The notes under the pieces are model-generated. The model saw only the letters and a program-made list of their open reading frames with translations, was not told the origin of the DNA and made no database searches. From the NCBI GenBank assembly GCA_028284935.1, contig JANQQQ010000039.1, positions 372,001 to 436,000 of the forward strand: 64,000 nucleotides of DNA, given 5' to 3'. The position numbers were made by a program, and so were the translations under genes. Positions 1 through 8,855 of this stretch are shown one piece after another (positions within the stretch are counted from its first letter, which is position 1; each line of letters opens with the position of its first letter). This stretch comes from Croceivirga sp. (GTDB taxonomy: Bacteria; Bacteroidota; Bacteroidia; Flavobacteriales; Flavobacteriaceae).

Positions 1-1
1 T

Positions 2-235
2 AATACGGGAACGGTCATCGGGGTGAATGTCAACGTATATACCCCTGGTTTCCCCAGAAACTTTATCCCAAGTTTTAGTTGGGGCGGGGCTTCTGGCTTT
101 CGAACCTATAACCTAAAAAGCGCCTTTGAAACGGCAGCAGTGATGATGGCACGTAGGGGAAGGACCTTTGATGAAAAGGAACAGGCCATTTTGGAACATG
201 TTTTTGAGTTGACGAAGAAGTGGCGGAAGGAGTAG
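2..235 (+). CDS. C-terminal end of GlmU-like sugar nucleotidyltransferase (5' truncated)
   Basis: The reading frame is open from the window edge (frame of base 2) to the stop at 235; the first in-frame ATG, at 23, is internal. The visible 77 residues begin NTGTVIGVNVNVY and contain PGFPRNFIPSFSWGG, which looks like the last turns of a left-handed beta-helix followed by a terminal helix. This resembles the Bacteroidota alternative GlmU (UDP-N-acetylglucosamine diphosphorylase / glucosamine-1-phosphate acetyltransferase type). That family supplies activated amino sugar for peptidoglycan and lipopolysaccharide. The nucleotidyltransferase domain lies outside the window, so substrate cannot be judged. 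Confidence 0.7.
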   Translation, partial: NTGTVIGVNVNVYTPGFPRNFIPSFSWGGASGFRTYNLKSAFETAAVMMARRGRTFDEKEQAILEHVFELTKKWRKE

Positions 236-288
236 TTTTAGATGGTTTTGGAATATTTGGTCTCATTAATCAAAGACTAAGATTAATA

Positions 289-1407
289 TCATAAATCTTT
301 GTTGCTAGCTTTGACTTCTTTTAACATCTTCTCTTGGTCCTGAAAAGAAAGTACCGAGTCACTGTAATAATTGGCCGTCGATTTATCAGAGTTTTCTAAT
401 ATTTTAATTAATGCCAAACTATGAATTGCTAAATACTTTCCCAAGCTATGATAGTTAGCATTCTCCCTCTTGTAAAGCCTCACAGTAAAATTGATAATCA
501 AATTTTGATAAGCTGTTAAAGTCTCTTTTAAGGCTTGAATATTGTTCAATCCATATTTGTCAAAAATCTCCAATACGTGGTCAAGATTTCCAACACCATC
601 ACCAATAGGAACTTGCATTTCTTTGGATATAGTCTCGTTTATTCGTTGTACCAGGTTACTTTCTTCCATGTATTTAGTGAGTGTAACAAGATTGAGTTCT
701 TCTTGGGTTAAGCTTTCATAGCTTAAGCTCTCTACTTTAGCCTGGTATTCACTTAGCTTTTCCTTAATACTTTGAAAGCCAATGTCCGCGGATTCTAAAA
801 GTGCAGCTATTCTATAAAAATCTCTTCTTAGAAAATCTGGTATTTGTCTTTCTCCCTTATAGCCAATATCATGTTCTATTTCTGCCCAGGAATGTTGAAG
901 TATTGTCCTTATCTGAATTTCGAAAGGAATGTCTGCATAATCAGAGTATTCACGATTACCTAGTCTTCCCTTGTCAAATTTGCAGATGTAGTGCAACGAT
1001 TTGTAACCAAAACGATCAAGCTCCTTTTGTCTTTTATCAATTGAGTTCTCCAAATCAATCTCGAATTCCTTGGATATAACGTCGGCAATAATATCAACTT
1101 CATCTTCGTAATATGTTATTATTCTTAAGCCTACAATATCAGTTATCTGATTTAAGTCATCGTACTTGTAGTTTTTATCAATTATTTTTTTCTTTAATGA
1201 GCTCGTAGTTTTAACTCTAGTAGTAATCTGATGATATTGAATTTTTTCTTTAGACAAAAGGGTTCTTACCAAAGAATTAATTGTGGATTCCAAATTCTTG
1301 TACAAGTCGATTCTTCCCTTGTATATTTCTAGTAATTCCATTCCATAAGTTGTTAATAAAGTTGAATTGGATATTTTTTTTGGATTTTGAAAGGAAAATG
1401 ATGACAA
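289..1407 (-). CDS. RelA/SpoT-domain alarmone synthetase-like protein with unassigned C-terminal half
   Basis: 372 residues. Residues about 40-220 form a RelA/SpoT nucleotide pyrophosphokinase domain. Visible residues are the R64-x-K66-x-x-S substrate motif, DIVGLRI with D90, GYKSLHY (134-140) and the EIQIRT motif with E163 and Q165, followed by HSWAEIEHDIGYK. All expected synthetase residues are present, so it should transfer pyrophosphate from ATP, making (p)ppGpp or modifying another acceptor as toxic SAS enzymes do. There is no HD hydrolase, TGS or ACT domain, unlike long Rel/SpoT. Residues about 230-372 look alpha-helical and match nothing I recognise. The gene is clearly more A+T-rich than its neighbours and sits alone between two housekeeping genes, which suggests acquisition. 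A housekeeping small alarmone synthetase is the main alternative to a toxin or defence role. Confidence 0.8.
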   Translation of the reverse strand: MSSFSFQNPKKISNSTLLTTYGMELLEIYKGRIDLYKNLESTINSLVRTLLSKEKIQYHQITTRVKTTSSLKKKIIDKNYKYDDLNQITDIVGLRIITYYEDEVDIIADVISKEFEIDLENSIDKRQKELDRFGYKSLHYICKFDKGRLGNREYSDYADIPFEIQIRTILQHSWAEIEHDIGYKGERQIPDFLRRDFYRIAALLESADIGFQSIKEKLSEYQAKVESLSYESLTQEELNLVTLTKYMEESNLVQRINETISKEMQVPIGDGVGNLDHVLEIFDKYGLNNIQALKETLTAYQNLIINFTVRLYKRENANYHSLGKYLAIHSLALIKILENSDKSTANYYSDSVLSFQDQEKMLKEVKASNKDL

Positions 1408-1477
1408 AGTTATCCTAATAAACCATTATCAATGACTTACCAATTAATTTTTACAATTCTTTTTAGGCTCAATTCAC

Positions 1478-1485
1478 TATTTTTG
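1478..1485 (+). promoter_or_regulatory. Flavobacterial -7 box upstream of mtaB
   Basis: TATTTTTG fits the TANNTTTG consensus of Bacteroidota housekeeping promoters and lies 20 bases before the mtaB ATG. No TTG -33 element is seen at the right spacing, so support is partial. Confidence 0.4.
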
Positions 1486-1505
1486 CACCCCGTTTTCAGT
1501 AGGTT

Positions 1506-2834
1506 ATGGCACAAAAAGTCGCATTTTACACCCTAGGTTGTAAACTGAATTTTTCAGAGACGTCTACCATTGCACGAAACTTCAAAAATGAAGGTTTTGA
1601 ACGCGTGGATTTTGGGGAGCAAGCGGACATTTATGTCATCAATACCTGTTCGGTTACGGAGAATGCGGACAAACGCTTTAAGACCATTGTAAAGCAGGCA
1701 CAAAAAGCCAATCCGGATGCTTTTGTGGCAGCAATTGGATGTTATGCCCAATTAAAGCCAGAGGAATTGGCTGCCGTGGATGGTGTGGATTTGGTGTTGG
1801 GCGCTACCGAAAAGTTCAAACTCACGGATTACCTCAATGACCTTTTCAAAAATGACAAGGGGGAAATCCACTCCTGTGAGATTGAGGAAGCCGATTTTTA
1901 TGTGGGCAGCTATGCCATCGGCGATCGGACCCGCGCTTTTTTAAAAGTGCAGGATGGTTGCGACTATAAATGCACCTATTGCACCATACCGCTGGCCCGT
2001 GGTATTTCAAGAAGTGATACCTTAGAGAACGTACTAAAAAATGCAAAGAAAATTTCGGAACGGGGCATTAAGGAAATTGTCTTGACCGGGGTCAATATCG
2101 GAGACTATGGCAAAGGCGAATTTGGCAATAAAAAACACCAACATACATTTTTTGAATTGGTCCAGGCCTTGGATGGGGTGGAAGGAATCCACCGACTGCG
2201 TATCTCCTCCATTGAACCCAATCTGTTAAAAAATAAAACGATTGATTTTGTTGCACACAGTACTTCCTTTGTACCACATTTTCATATCCCGCTACAAAGT
2301 GGGAGCGATAAAATTCTAAAACTTATGCGGCGCAGGTACCTCTCCAATCTTTATGTGGATCGAGTGCAACGCATTAAACGAGCCATGCCCCATGCCTGTA
2401 TAGGCGTTGATGTGATTGTGGGTTTTCCCGGAGAAACGGATGAGGACTTTCTGGAAACCTATCATTTCCTCAATGCGCTGGATATTTCCTATCTCCATGT
2501 CTTTACCTATTCGGAACGGGACAATACCTTGGCAGCGACAATGGAAGGAGTGGTCCCGAAAAATGTTCGCTCCAAGCGCAGTAAGATGTTACGTGGGCTT
2601 TCGGTAAAAAAGCGCAGGGCTTTTTATGAAAGCCAATTGGGGACATTGCGTACCGTCTTGTTTGAAGGCGAAAACAAAGAAGGGTATATCCATGGTTTCA
2701 CGGAAAACTATGTCAAGGTAAAAGCGCCTTGGAACCCAGATTTGGTGAATACCTTACACCAAGTGGAGCTCACCGAGATTGACGAGGACGGCCTGGTGCG
2801 TTTCAACTTTGTCACAGCTACCGTCTTGGCATAA
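1506..2834 (+). CDS. mtaB: tRNA t6A37 methylthiotransferase MtaB
   Basis: 442 residues, usual length for the family. The enzyme converts t6A to ms2t6A at position 37 of ANN-decoding tRNAs using S-adenosylmethionine and two iron-sulfur clusters. The N-terminal MTTase domain shows its three cluster cysteines, C12 (TLGCKLN), C48 (NTCSV) and C79 (IGCYAQ). The radical-SAM domain shows C152, C156 and C159 in CDYKCTYC. A TRAM-like region closes the protein. The CKLNFSE context and closely spaced N-terminal cysteines fit MtaB better than MiaB or RimO. It appears to be monocistronic, with its own -7 box and a terminator hairpin directly after the stop. Confidence 0.92.
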   Translation: MAQKVAFYTLGCKLNFSETSTIARNFKNEGFERVDFGEQADIYVINTCSVTENADKRFKTIVKQAQKANPDAFVAAIGCYAQLKPEELAAVDGVDLVLGATEKFKLTDYLNDLFKNDKGEIHSCEIEEADFYVGSYAIGDRTRAFLKVQDGCDYKCTYCTIPLARGISRSDTLENVLKNAKKISERGIKEIVLTGVNIGDYGKGEFGNKKHQHTFFELVQALDGVEGIHRLRISSIEPNLLKNKTIDFVAHSTSFVPHFHIPLQSGSDKILKLMRRRYLSNLYVDRVQRIKRAMPHACIGVDVIVGFPGETDEDFLETYHFLNALDISYLHVFTYSERDNTLAATMEGVVPKNVRSKRSKMLRGLSVKKRRAFYESQLGTLRTVLFEGENKEGYIHGFTENYVKVKAPWNPDLVNTLHQVELTEIDEDGLVRFNFVTATVLA

Positions 2835-2836
2835 AA

Positions 2837-2860
2837 AAACCCTACCGCAGGGCAGGGTTT
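2837..2860 (+). terminator. Hairpin after mtaB
   Basis: The arms AAACCCT (2837-2843) and AGGGTTT (2854-2860) can pair with a 10-base loop, starting three bases after the mtaB stop. The T-tract on the plus strand is short. On the minus strand the hairpin is followed by TTTTTTAT, so it may also terminate the convergent gene ending at 2884. Confidence 0.5.
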
Positions 2861-2883
2861 CTCCATATGATTTGATCAGTTAG

Positions 2884-3177
2884 TTAGATGCGTATTCCCA
2901 CAGGAAGCATCTCTTTGTATTGCCTGTTCTTTCGTAAGAAGCCTGCAATATGTGGGCTTGTAGGGACGACACGAACGTTTTGTTCCTGTAAATGGTGCAA
3001 AACTTCTTTAATGAAGTCTTCTTTGAATCCTTCTTGTTGAATTTCCTCTGGGATGACCAATTTGGTCAAAAAGACTTTGCGCTCTTGTGAAGAGTACTCA
3101 ATCTTTGCTAAGTGGCCATCGATTTTCGTCTCAAATTGACGGAGGAAGCTGTTGTCCTTAATTTCCATTTCTCTCAT
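2884..3177 (-). CDS. Small YjdJ/Gtn1-type GNAT acetyltransferase-like protein
   Basis: 97 residues, the size of the single-domain YjdJ-type GCN5-related N-acetyltransferase family. FETKIDGHLAKIEYS followed by FLTKLVIPEE and a C-terminal helix with NVRVVPTSPHIAGFLRKN resembles the conserved core, including the final P-x-x-x-x-F/Y pattern near the acetyl-CoA site. Substrates of this family are not established. A second in-frame ATG two codons downstream is an equally good start. It converges on mtaB. The domain call is from pattern similarity only. Confidence 0.65.
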   Translation of the reverse strand: MREMEIKDNSFLRQFETKIDGHLAKIEYSSQERKVFLTKLVIPEEIQQEGFKEDFIKEVLHHLQEQNVRVVPTSPHIAGFLRKNRQYKEMLPVGIRI

Positions 3178-3344
3178 ATAGTTAAGATTTTACGTAGTCA
3201 CCTACCATAAAGCAAGTGCTAAATGGTCTTACGTTAAGTTTGGCGACAATTATTGTCTATGAAATGTGTGTGGTTAAACATAAACGGGAGGCAAAGATAG
3301 TTAAAAATTCCCTAATTTCCTAGCAAAATCAAGGCCTTCAACTG

Positions 3345-4007
3345 TTGAATACCGCTAAAATCCATATCTATCTCATGCCCGGAATGGCGGCCAGTCCCGC
3401 TATTTTTGATAGGGTCCACTTAGATGAAAACCGTTTTCAACTCCACCGATTACGGTGGTTTTTACCCGATAAGGGAATGACGCTTCACGACTATGCCTTA
3501 AAGATGTGCAAAAAGGTGGATCATCCCAACCCCGTCTTGCTGGGTGTATCCTTTGGAGGTATGCTTGTGCAGGAAATGGCCAGGCACTTGCCAACAAAAA
3601 AGATCATTGTGGTATCCTGTGTGAAAACAAAGTATGAACTTCCCAAGCGAATGCTTTTTGCCAAGTATACCAAGGTCCATAAATTATTGCCAACAGGTTT
3701 GGTCAACAATGTGGAACTATTGGCAAAATATGCCTTTGGTGAGACCGTAGCCAAAAGGTTGGATTTATATGAACAGTACTTGGATGTTAGAGATAAACAG
3801 TACATTGATTGGGCCATCGATCAGATAGTAAACTGGAATCAAACCCAACCTCCCAAGAACTTAATCCACATTCATGGTGAAAAAGATGCCGTTTTTCCCA
3901 TTGCCCATATCAAGGAGTGTATTACGGTGAAAAATGGGACCCACACCATGATTATCCATCGTGCTAAATGGTTCAACGAGCATTTACCAAGACTCATTTT
4001 AGGCTAA
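3345..4007 (+). CDS. Alpha/beta hydrolase
   Basis: 220 residues. The nucleophile elbow GVSFGG, a later acid in GEKDAVFP and a histidine in NGTHTMIIHR form the classic Ser-Asp-His triad of alpha/beta hydrolases. There is no signal peptide, so it is cytoplasmic. The start is TTG at 3345: the first strand (KIHIYLMPGM) is needed for the fold, the first ATG would remove it, and no upstream ATG is in frame. Substrate unknown; esterase or thioesterase-like activity is the reasonable guess. The lytic transglycosylase follows 45 bases downstream, possibly co-transcribed. Confidence 0.75.
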   Translation: MNTAKIHIYLMPGMAASPAIFDRVHLDENRFQLHRLRWFLPDKGMTLHDYALKMCKKVDHPNPVLLGVSFGGMLVQEMARHLPTKKIIVVSCVKTKYELPKRMLFAKYTKVHKLLPTGLVNNVELLAKYAFGETVAKRLDLYEQYLDVRDKQYIDWAIDQIVNWNQTQPPKNLIHIHGEKDAVFPIAHIKECITVKNGTHTMIIHRAKWFNEHLPRLILG

Positions 4008-4052
4008 CACGAATAATTTTAGTGCTATCTTGCCTTAAAATTGAGTTGTGAT

Positions 4053-5006
4053 ATGAAGCATCTGAGGAATATTTTAGCAGGGATAGGCTTTTTGTTTGTT
4101 TTGGCGAGTTTGATATATGGCGTTCAACAACAGGTGGAGCATAGTGGACCATCCACCCCTGAAACCCCAAAGAAGGAGAAGAATGTGGCGGAAACCTATC
4201 AAATCAGCGCTATTGATATTCCGGATGACTTGAATTTTGCTGGGGAACCTGTCCCTATGGACGACCCAGAAATCATGGAACGTATTGATCGCGAATTTTT
4301 GGTCAACACCTATTGGCAGTCCAATGCTTTACTATTAATGAAACGTGCCAACAAATACTTTCCCATTATTGAACCCATTTTGGCAAAGAACGGAATTCCT
4401 GATGATTTTAAATATCTGGCTGTAGCGGAAAGTGCCTTGGAAGAAGTTCCTTCCTATGCCGGAGCTTCGGGATTGTGGCATTTTATGAAAGGCACGGCAA
4501 GGGAATACGGATTGGAGGTCAATGACAATGTTGATGAAAGATATCATATCAGAAAATCCACGGAGGCTGCTTGTCAGTATTTGAACAAATGGAAAGCTAG
4601 GTTTGGAACTTGGACGTTGACGGCTGCCGCCTACAATGCAGGTCCTGGTGCCGTCCAAAAATTTATGGGTATTCAACAAGTCAACGACTATTATGATTTG
4701 CTCTTGGGGCAGGAAACAAGCCGTTATGTGTTTCGGATATTGGCCATAAAGGAAATATTGTCCAACCCTGACGACTACGGATTTGAGTTAACGGAAGATG
4801 ATCTTTACGAAATGGTCCCAACCTTTACCGTTGAAGTGGATACGGTGGTAAGGAGTTGGGCGGATTTTGCCCAACTTTATGAAATCAATTACAAGATTCT
4901 AAAACGGCACAATCCATGGTTGCGGGAACCGCATTTGAACAATGCCTCGAGAAAAAAATATACCATTGAAATTCCCAATAAGGGATACTATCGGGAAACG
5001 AAATAA
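4053..5006 (+). CDS. MltD-like lytic transglycosylase, membrane-anchored
   Basis: 317 residues from the ATG at 4053; a TTG four codons upstream is less likely. An N-terminal hydrophobic segment (about 6-23) anchors or exports it. Residues about 100-230 form a lysozyme-like SLT domain with catalytic E126 in LAVAESALEE, then ASGLWHFM and the TAAAYNAGPGAV motif typical of family 1D/MltD enzymes. These cleave the peptidoglycan glycan strand to 1,6-anhydromuramic products. The last about 60 residues (WADFAQLYEINYKILKRHNP onward) resemble one LysM-like wall-binding repeat, fewer than in E. coli MltD. Confidence 0.85.
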   Translation: MKHLRNILAGIGFLFVLASLIYGVQQQVEHSGPSTPETPKKEKNVAETYQISAIDIPDDLNFAGEPVPMDDPEIMERIDREFLVNTYWQSNALLLMKRANKYFPIIEPILAKNGIPDDFKYLAVAESALEEVPSYAGASGLWHFMKGTAREYGLEVNDNVDERYHIRKSTEAACQYLNKWKARFGTWTLTAAAYNAGPGAVQKFMGIQQVNDYYDLLLGQETSRYVFRILAIKEILSNPDDYGFELTEDDLYEMVPTFTVEVDTVVRSWADFAQLYEINYKILKRHNPWLREPHLNNASRKKYTIEIPNKGYYRETK

Positions 5007-5009
5007 GGA

Positions 5010-5552
5010 TTAGCGATACCTAGTTCTCACCTGTTGTGGGCCTTTTTTCAATTGCTGTTGCATCATTTTAAGCTGGTCCGTAAGCATCCCGTTTTTATCC
5101 AGCTTTTTAGCTTCCTGAAGTAGTTTTGTAGCTTCCTGCTTTCGGTTTTTTTGCATGGCAATTCCTGCTAGGCTCATTTTGGCCATGGCTTCATCGTAGC
5201 CCATGTTAAGTCCCAAACGAAGCGCTTTTCTAAAGAATTTCTCTGCTTGAGTGAGGTTCTTTTGGGAATAAATAATCCCATGCAGGTAATTGTAGTACCC
5301 TTGTTGTTTTTTTATCAGGGCTCCTTCGGGGTTCTTAATTTTTGATAGCCACCTTTCGGTTCCCTCCATATCCTGTTTACGCATTCTCAAAAAGGCCAAC
5401 AAAATAATTTCGTTTCGGAAATAGAGAAAAATGAAGATAAGGGATAATAAGATGAGGAAAATGCCATTGCCAATGTAACCTTCCACAAACTGATATACGG
5501 CGTAAGCAATTATCAATGCTGCAATGACCAGCTTTATATTTTTATTGAACAT
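5010..5552 (-). CDS. Membrane protein with TPR-like domain
   Basis: 180 residues. Two hydrophobic segments (about 6-22 and 29-48) at the N-terminus are followed by a basic helical region with TPR-like repeats (YYNYLHGIIYSQKNLTQAEKF; EAMAKMSLAGIAMQKNRKQEA). It probably exposes the repeats to the cytoplasm as an interaction platform. The tail is basic (KKGPQQVRTRYR). It converges on the lytic transglycosylase with only three bases between the stops. No specific function can be assigned. Confidence 0.65.
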   Translation of the reverse strand: MFNKNIKLVIAALIIAYAVYQFVEGYIGNGIFLILLSLIFIFLYFRNEIILLAFLRMRKQDMEGTERWLSKIKNPEGALIKKQQGYYNYLHGIIYSQKNLTQAEKFFRKALRLGLNMGYDEAMAKMSLAGIAMQKNRKQEATKLLQEAKKLDKNGMLTDQLKMMQQQLKKGPQQVRTRYR

Positions 5553-5642
5553 GATTTAGGTTCGATTTTTTTGAGGTTGTGAGGTTGATTTTAAGGGCAG
5601 ACAAAAGTAACAAAAAGAGTTGAAACATTTTGTTTTTAGCGC

Positions 5643-5672
5643 TTGTGAAAGTGAAAACTCTTTGTATATTTG
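5643..5672 (+). promoter_or_regulatory. Promoter of rpmH
   Basis: TTG at 5643-5645 and TATATTTG at 5665-5672 are separated by 19 bases and match the Bacteroidota -33 TTG / -7 TANNTTTG arrangement. The box lies 48 bases before the rpmH ATG. Confidence 0.6.
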
Positions 5673-5720
5673 CGCCCAGAATTTTTGACCCTTTTATAGG
5701 ATTTCCAAAATACCTTCAAA

Positions 5721-5879
5721 ATGAAAAGAACATATCAACCTTCCAAAAGGAAGAGACGGAACAAACACGGTTTTAGAGAGCGTATGGCTTCAGCCAGCGG
5801 AAGAAAGGTTCTTGCCAGTAGAAGGGCCAAAGGAAGAAAAAAACTTACAGTTTCATCTGAACCAAGACATAAGAAATAG
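5721..5879 (+). CDS. rpmH: 50S ribosomal protein L34
   Basis: 52 residues, strongly basic. It starts [18 protein letters not shown] and continues with [20 protein letters not shown], the diagnostic L34 pattern found at the large-subunit surface. Flavobacterial L34 is usually 50-53 residues, so it is complete. It has its own promoter and a strong terminator, so it is transcribed alone. The usual bacterial neighbours rnpA and dnaA are not here, which is common in Bacteroidota. Confidence 0.97.
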   Translation: MKRTYQPSKRKRRNKHGFRERMASASGRKVLASRRAKGRKKLTVSSEPRHKK

Positions 5880-5908
5880 ATGAGCTGTCAATAACTCGTT
5901 AATTAATA

Positions 5909-5940
5909 GGTGCTGTATTTAAAATCAGCACCTTTTTTTT
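5909..5940 (+). terminator. Rho-independent terminator after rpmH
   Basis: GGTGCTG (5909-5915) pairs with CAGCACC (5926-5932) around a 10-base A/T loop and is followed by eight T residues. It separates rpmH from carB. Confidence 0.85.
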
Positions 5941-5979
5941 GACCTATTTTTAACGATTAAAAAAAAATCACCGAGGAGA

Positions 5980-8832
5980 ATGCCTAAAAGAGACGACTTA
6001 AAATCGATTTTGATTATTGGTTCTGGCCCCATTATTATTGGTCAGGCATGTGAGTTTGATTATTCTGGTTCCCAGGCGTTGCGTTCATTGCGCGAAGATG
6101 GGATTACAACCGTCTTGATCAATAGCAATCCTGCAACTATTATGACGGATCCGTCAATGGCGGACCACGTATACTTAAAACCGCTGAACACGAAATCAAT
6201 CATAGAGGTCCTAAAGAAACATCCTGAAATCGATGCGGTGTTACCCACCATGGGAGGTCAAACCGCACTGAACCTTTGTATTGAGGCGGACGAAAAAGGC
6301 ATTTGGGAAGATTTTGATGTTGAAATCATAGGGGTCGATATCGATGCCATTAACATCACCGAAGACCGCGAACAGTTTAGGGCATTGATGACCAAAATAG
6401 GCATCGGAATGGCTCCCCAGGCTACGGCCACCTCTTTTTTAAAGGGAAAGGAAATTGCCCAGGAATTTGGGTTTCCCTTGGTGATTCGAGCTTCTTTTAC
6501 CCTTGGTGGAGCTGGGGCTTCCATTGTTCATGATCCAAAGGACTTTGACAATTTATTGAGCCATGGATTGGAGGTTTCCCCAATTCACGAAGTGATGATC
6601 GATAAGGCGATGATGGGTTGGAAGGAGTATGAACTGGAATTGTTGAGGGATAAGAATGATAATGTGGTCATCATCTGTACTATTGAAAATATGGATCCCA
6701 TGGGCATCCATACAGGGGATTCCATCACCGTGGCTCCTGCAATGACCTTATCGGATAGAACGTTCCAGCGTATGCGGGATATGGCCATTCATATGATGCG
6801 CAGCATTGGGGATTTTGCCGGAGGATGCAATGTGCAGTTTGCGGTAAGTCCGGATGAAGAAGAGGAAATTATCGCCATTGAAATTAATCCACGTGTTTCC
6901 CGTTCTTCGGCTCTGGCCTCAAAGGCAACAGGATATCCCATTGCAAAAGTGGCGGCAAAACTAGCCATCGGTTATAGTTTGGATGAATTACAGAATCAAA
7001 TTACCCAGTCTACCTCGGCCTTATTTGAGCCCACTTTGGATTATGTGATCGTAAAAATCCCGCGATGGAATTTTGATAAGTTCGAAGGAAGCGATCGTAC
7101 TTTAGGACTTCAAATGAAGGCGGTAGGCGAGGTCATGGGAATAGGTCGTTCCTTCCAGGAAGCACTGCATAAAGCAACGCAGTCGCTGGAGATCAAGAGA
7201 AATGGCCTTGGTGCGGATGGAAAGGGCTATACCAAATATGATACCATCATTCAAAAACTTACGGTTCCCAGTTGGGATCGTGTCTTTGTCATTTATGATG
7301 CCATTCAGTTAGGAATTCCCCTAAGTAGAATTCATGACATCACCAAAATTGATATGTGGTTCCTTAGGCAGTACGAAGAATTGCACTTGTTGGAACAAGA
7401 GATATCCAAGTATACCATTGCCAGTCTGCCCAAGGCTTTGCTGCTGGAGGCCAAACAAAAGGGCTTTGCGGATCGTCAAATTGCACACATGCTTGATTGT
7501 TACGAAAGTGAAGTCCATAAAAAGCGTCAGGAGCAAAACATCAATAGGGTATATAAGTTGGTTGACACCTGTGCTGCGGAATTTAAGGCTATGACACCGT
7601 ATTACTATTCCACCTTTGAAGAAGAAATTGAAACGGCTGATGGTCAGCGTTTTGTTGCCAACGACAGCGCGGTGACGGATCGGAAAAAAATAGTGGTACT
7701 CGGTTCAGGACCCAACAGAATTGGTCAGGGAATAGAATTTGACTATTGCTGCGTTCACGGGGTCTTGGCTGCGGCGGAATGCGGTTACGAGACCATTATG
7801 ATCAATTGTAATCCAGAAACTGTATCCACTGATTTTGATACCGCGGACAAACTATACTTTGAACCTGTTTTCTGGGAACATATTTACGATATCATTTTAC
7901 ATGAAAAGCCTGAAGGTGTTATTGTGCAGCTCGGAGGTCAAACGGCCTTGAAACTTGCCGAAAAGTTGGATCGATACGGCATCAATATTATTGGAACAAG
8001 TTTTGAATCTTTGGATTTGGCCGAGGACCGTGGTAGTTTCTCAAGGCTACTGAAAGAGAACGACATTCCCTATCCTAAGTTTGGTGTGGCCCAAAGCGCC
8101 GACGAGGCCTTGGAACTTGCCGATGAATTGGGTTTCCCCCTTTTGGTAAGGCCTTCCTATGTTTTGGGTGGACAGGGAATGAAAATCGTCATCAACAAGG
8201 AGGATTTGGAGGCGCATGTGGTCGATTTACTTCGTAAGATTCCCAATAACAAATTATTACTTGATCATTATTTGGATGGCGCTATTGAAGCGGAAGCAGA
8301 TTCCATTTGTGATGGAGAGGATATTCAGATTATTGGGATTATGGAGCACATAGAACCTTGTGGTATCCATTCCGGGGATTCCAATGCTACGCTGCCACCT
8401 TTCAATTTAGGGGAGTTTGTGATTCAACAGATAAAGGACCATACCAAGAAGATTGCGCTGGCCCTAAACACTGTTGGCCTCATCAACATTCAGTTTGCGG
8501 TAAAGGATGATACCGTGTATATCATTGAGGCCAATCCTCGGGCGTCCCGCACGGTGCCCTTTATAGCAAAGGCCTATGGAGAACCTTATGTGAACTACGC
8601 CACCAAGGTGATGCTGGGCGAGAAGAAAATCAAGGACTTCACCTTTAATCCACAATTGGAAGGCTTTGCGATCAAACAGCCCGTGTTTTCATTCAATAAG
8701 TTTCCAAATGTGAACAAAAATCTAGGCCCTGAAATGAAGAGTACAGGGGAGAGCATTTTATTCATAGACGATTTAAAGGATGATGAATTTTACAACCTGT
8801 ATTCCCGTAGGAAGATGTATTTGAGCAAATAG
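5980..8832 (+). CDS. carB: Carbamoyl-phosphate synthase large subunit
   Basis: 950 residues. It makes carbamoyl phosphate from bicarbonate, glutamine-derived ammonia and two ATP for arginine and pyrimidine synthesis. The protein is an internal duplication. The first half begins with ILIIGSGPIIIGQACEFDYS and the second repeats VVLGSGPNRIGQGIEFDYCC near residue 570, each followed by an ATP-grasp domain (TLGGAGASIV; VLGGQGMKIV). It ends at NLYSRRKMYLSK, where E. coli CarB (1073 residues) continues into the MGS-like allosteric domain that binds UMP and ornithine. That domain is absent. A good GAGGAG ribosome-binding site precedes the ATG. carA is not in the window. Confidence 0.96.
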   Translation: MPKRDDLKSILIIGSGPIIIGQACEFDYSGSQALRSLREDGITTVLINSNPATIMTDPSMADHVYLKPLNTKSIIEVLKKHPEIDAVLPTMGGQTALNLCIEADEKGIWEDFDVEIIGVDIDAINITEDREQFRALMTKIGIGMAPQATATSFLKGKEIAQEFGFPLVIRASFTLGGAGASIVHDPKDFDNLLSHGLEVSPIHEVMIDKAMMGWKEYELELLRDKNDNVVIICTIENMDPMGIHTGDSITVAPAMTLSDRTFQRMRDMAIHMMRSIGDFAGGCNVQFAVSPDEEEEIIAIEINPRVSRSSALASKATGYPIAKVAAKLAIGYSLDELQNQITQSTSALFEPTLDYVIVKIPRWNFDKFEGSDRTLGLQMKAVGEVMGIGRSFQEALHKATQSLEIKRNGLGADGKGYTKYDTIIQKLTVPSWDRVFVIYDAIQLGIPLSRIHDITKIDMWFLRQYEELHLLEQEISKYTIASLPKALLLEAKQKGFADRQIAHMLDCYESEVHKKRQEQNINRVYKLVDTCAAEFKAMTPYYYSTFEEEIETADGQRFVANDSAVTDRKKIVVLGSGPNRIGQGIEFDYCCVHGVLAAAECGYETIMINCNPETVSTDFDTADKLYFEPVFWEHIYDIILHEKPEGVIVQLGGQTALKLAEKLDRYGINIIGTSFESLDLAEDRGSFSRLLKENDIPYPKFGVAQSADEALELADELGFPLLVRPSYVLGGQGMKIVINKEDLEAHVVDLLRKIPNNKLLLDHYLDGAIEAEADSICDGEDIQIIGIMEHIEPCGIHSGDSNATLPPFNLGEFVIQQIKDHTKKIALALNTVGLINIQFAVKDDTVYIIEANPRASRTVPFIAKAYGEPYVNYATKVMLGEKKIKDFTFNPQLEGFAIKQPVFSFNKFPNVNKNLGPEMKSTGESILFIDDLKDDEFYNLYSRRKMYLSK

Positions 8833-8855
8833 ATGGACATCACGAATACTTTGCA

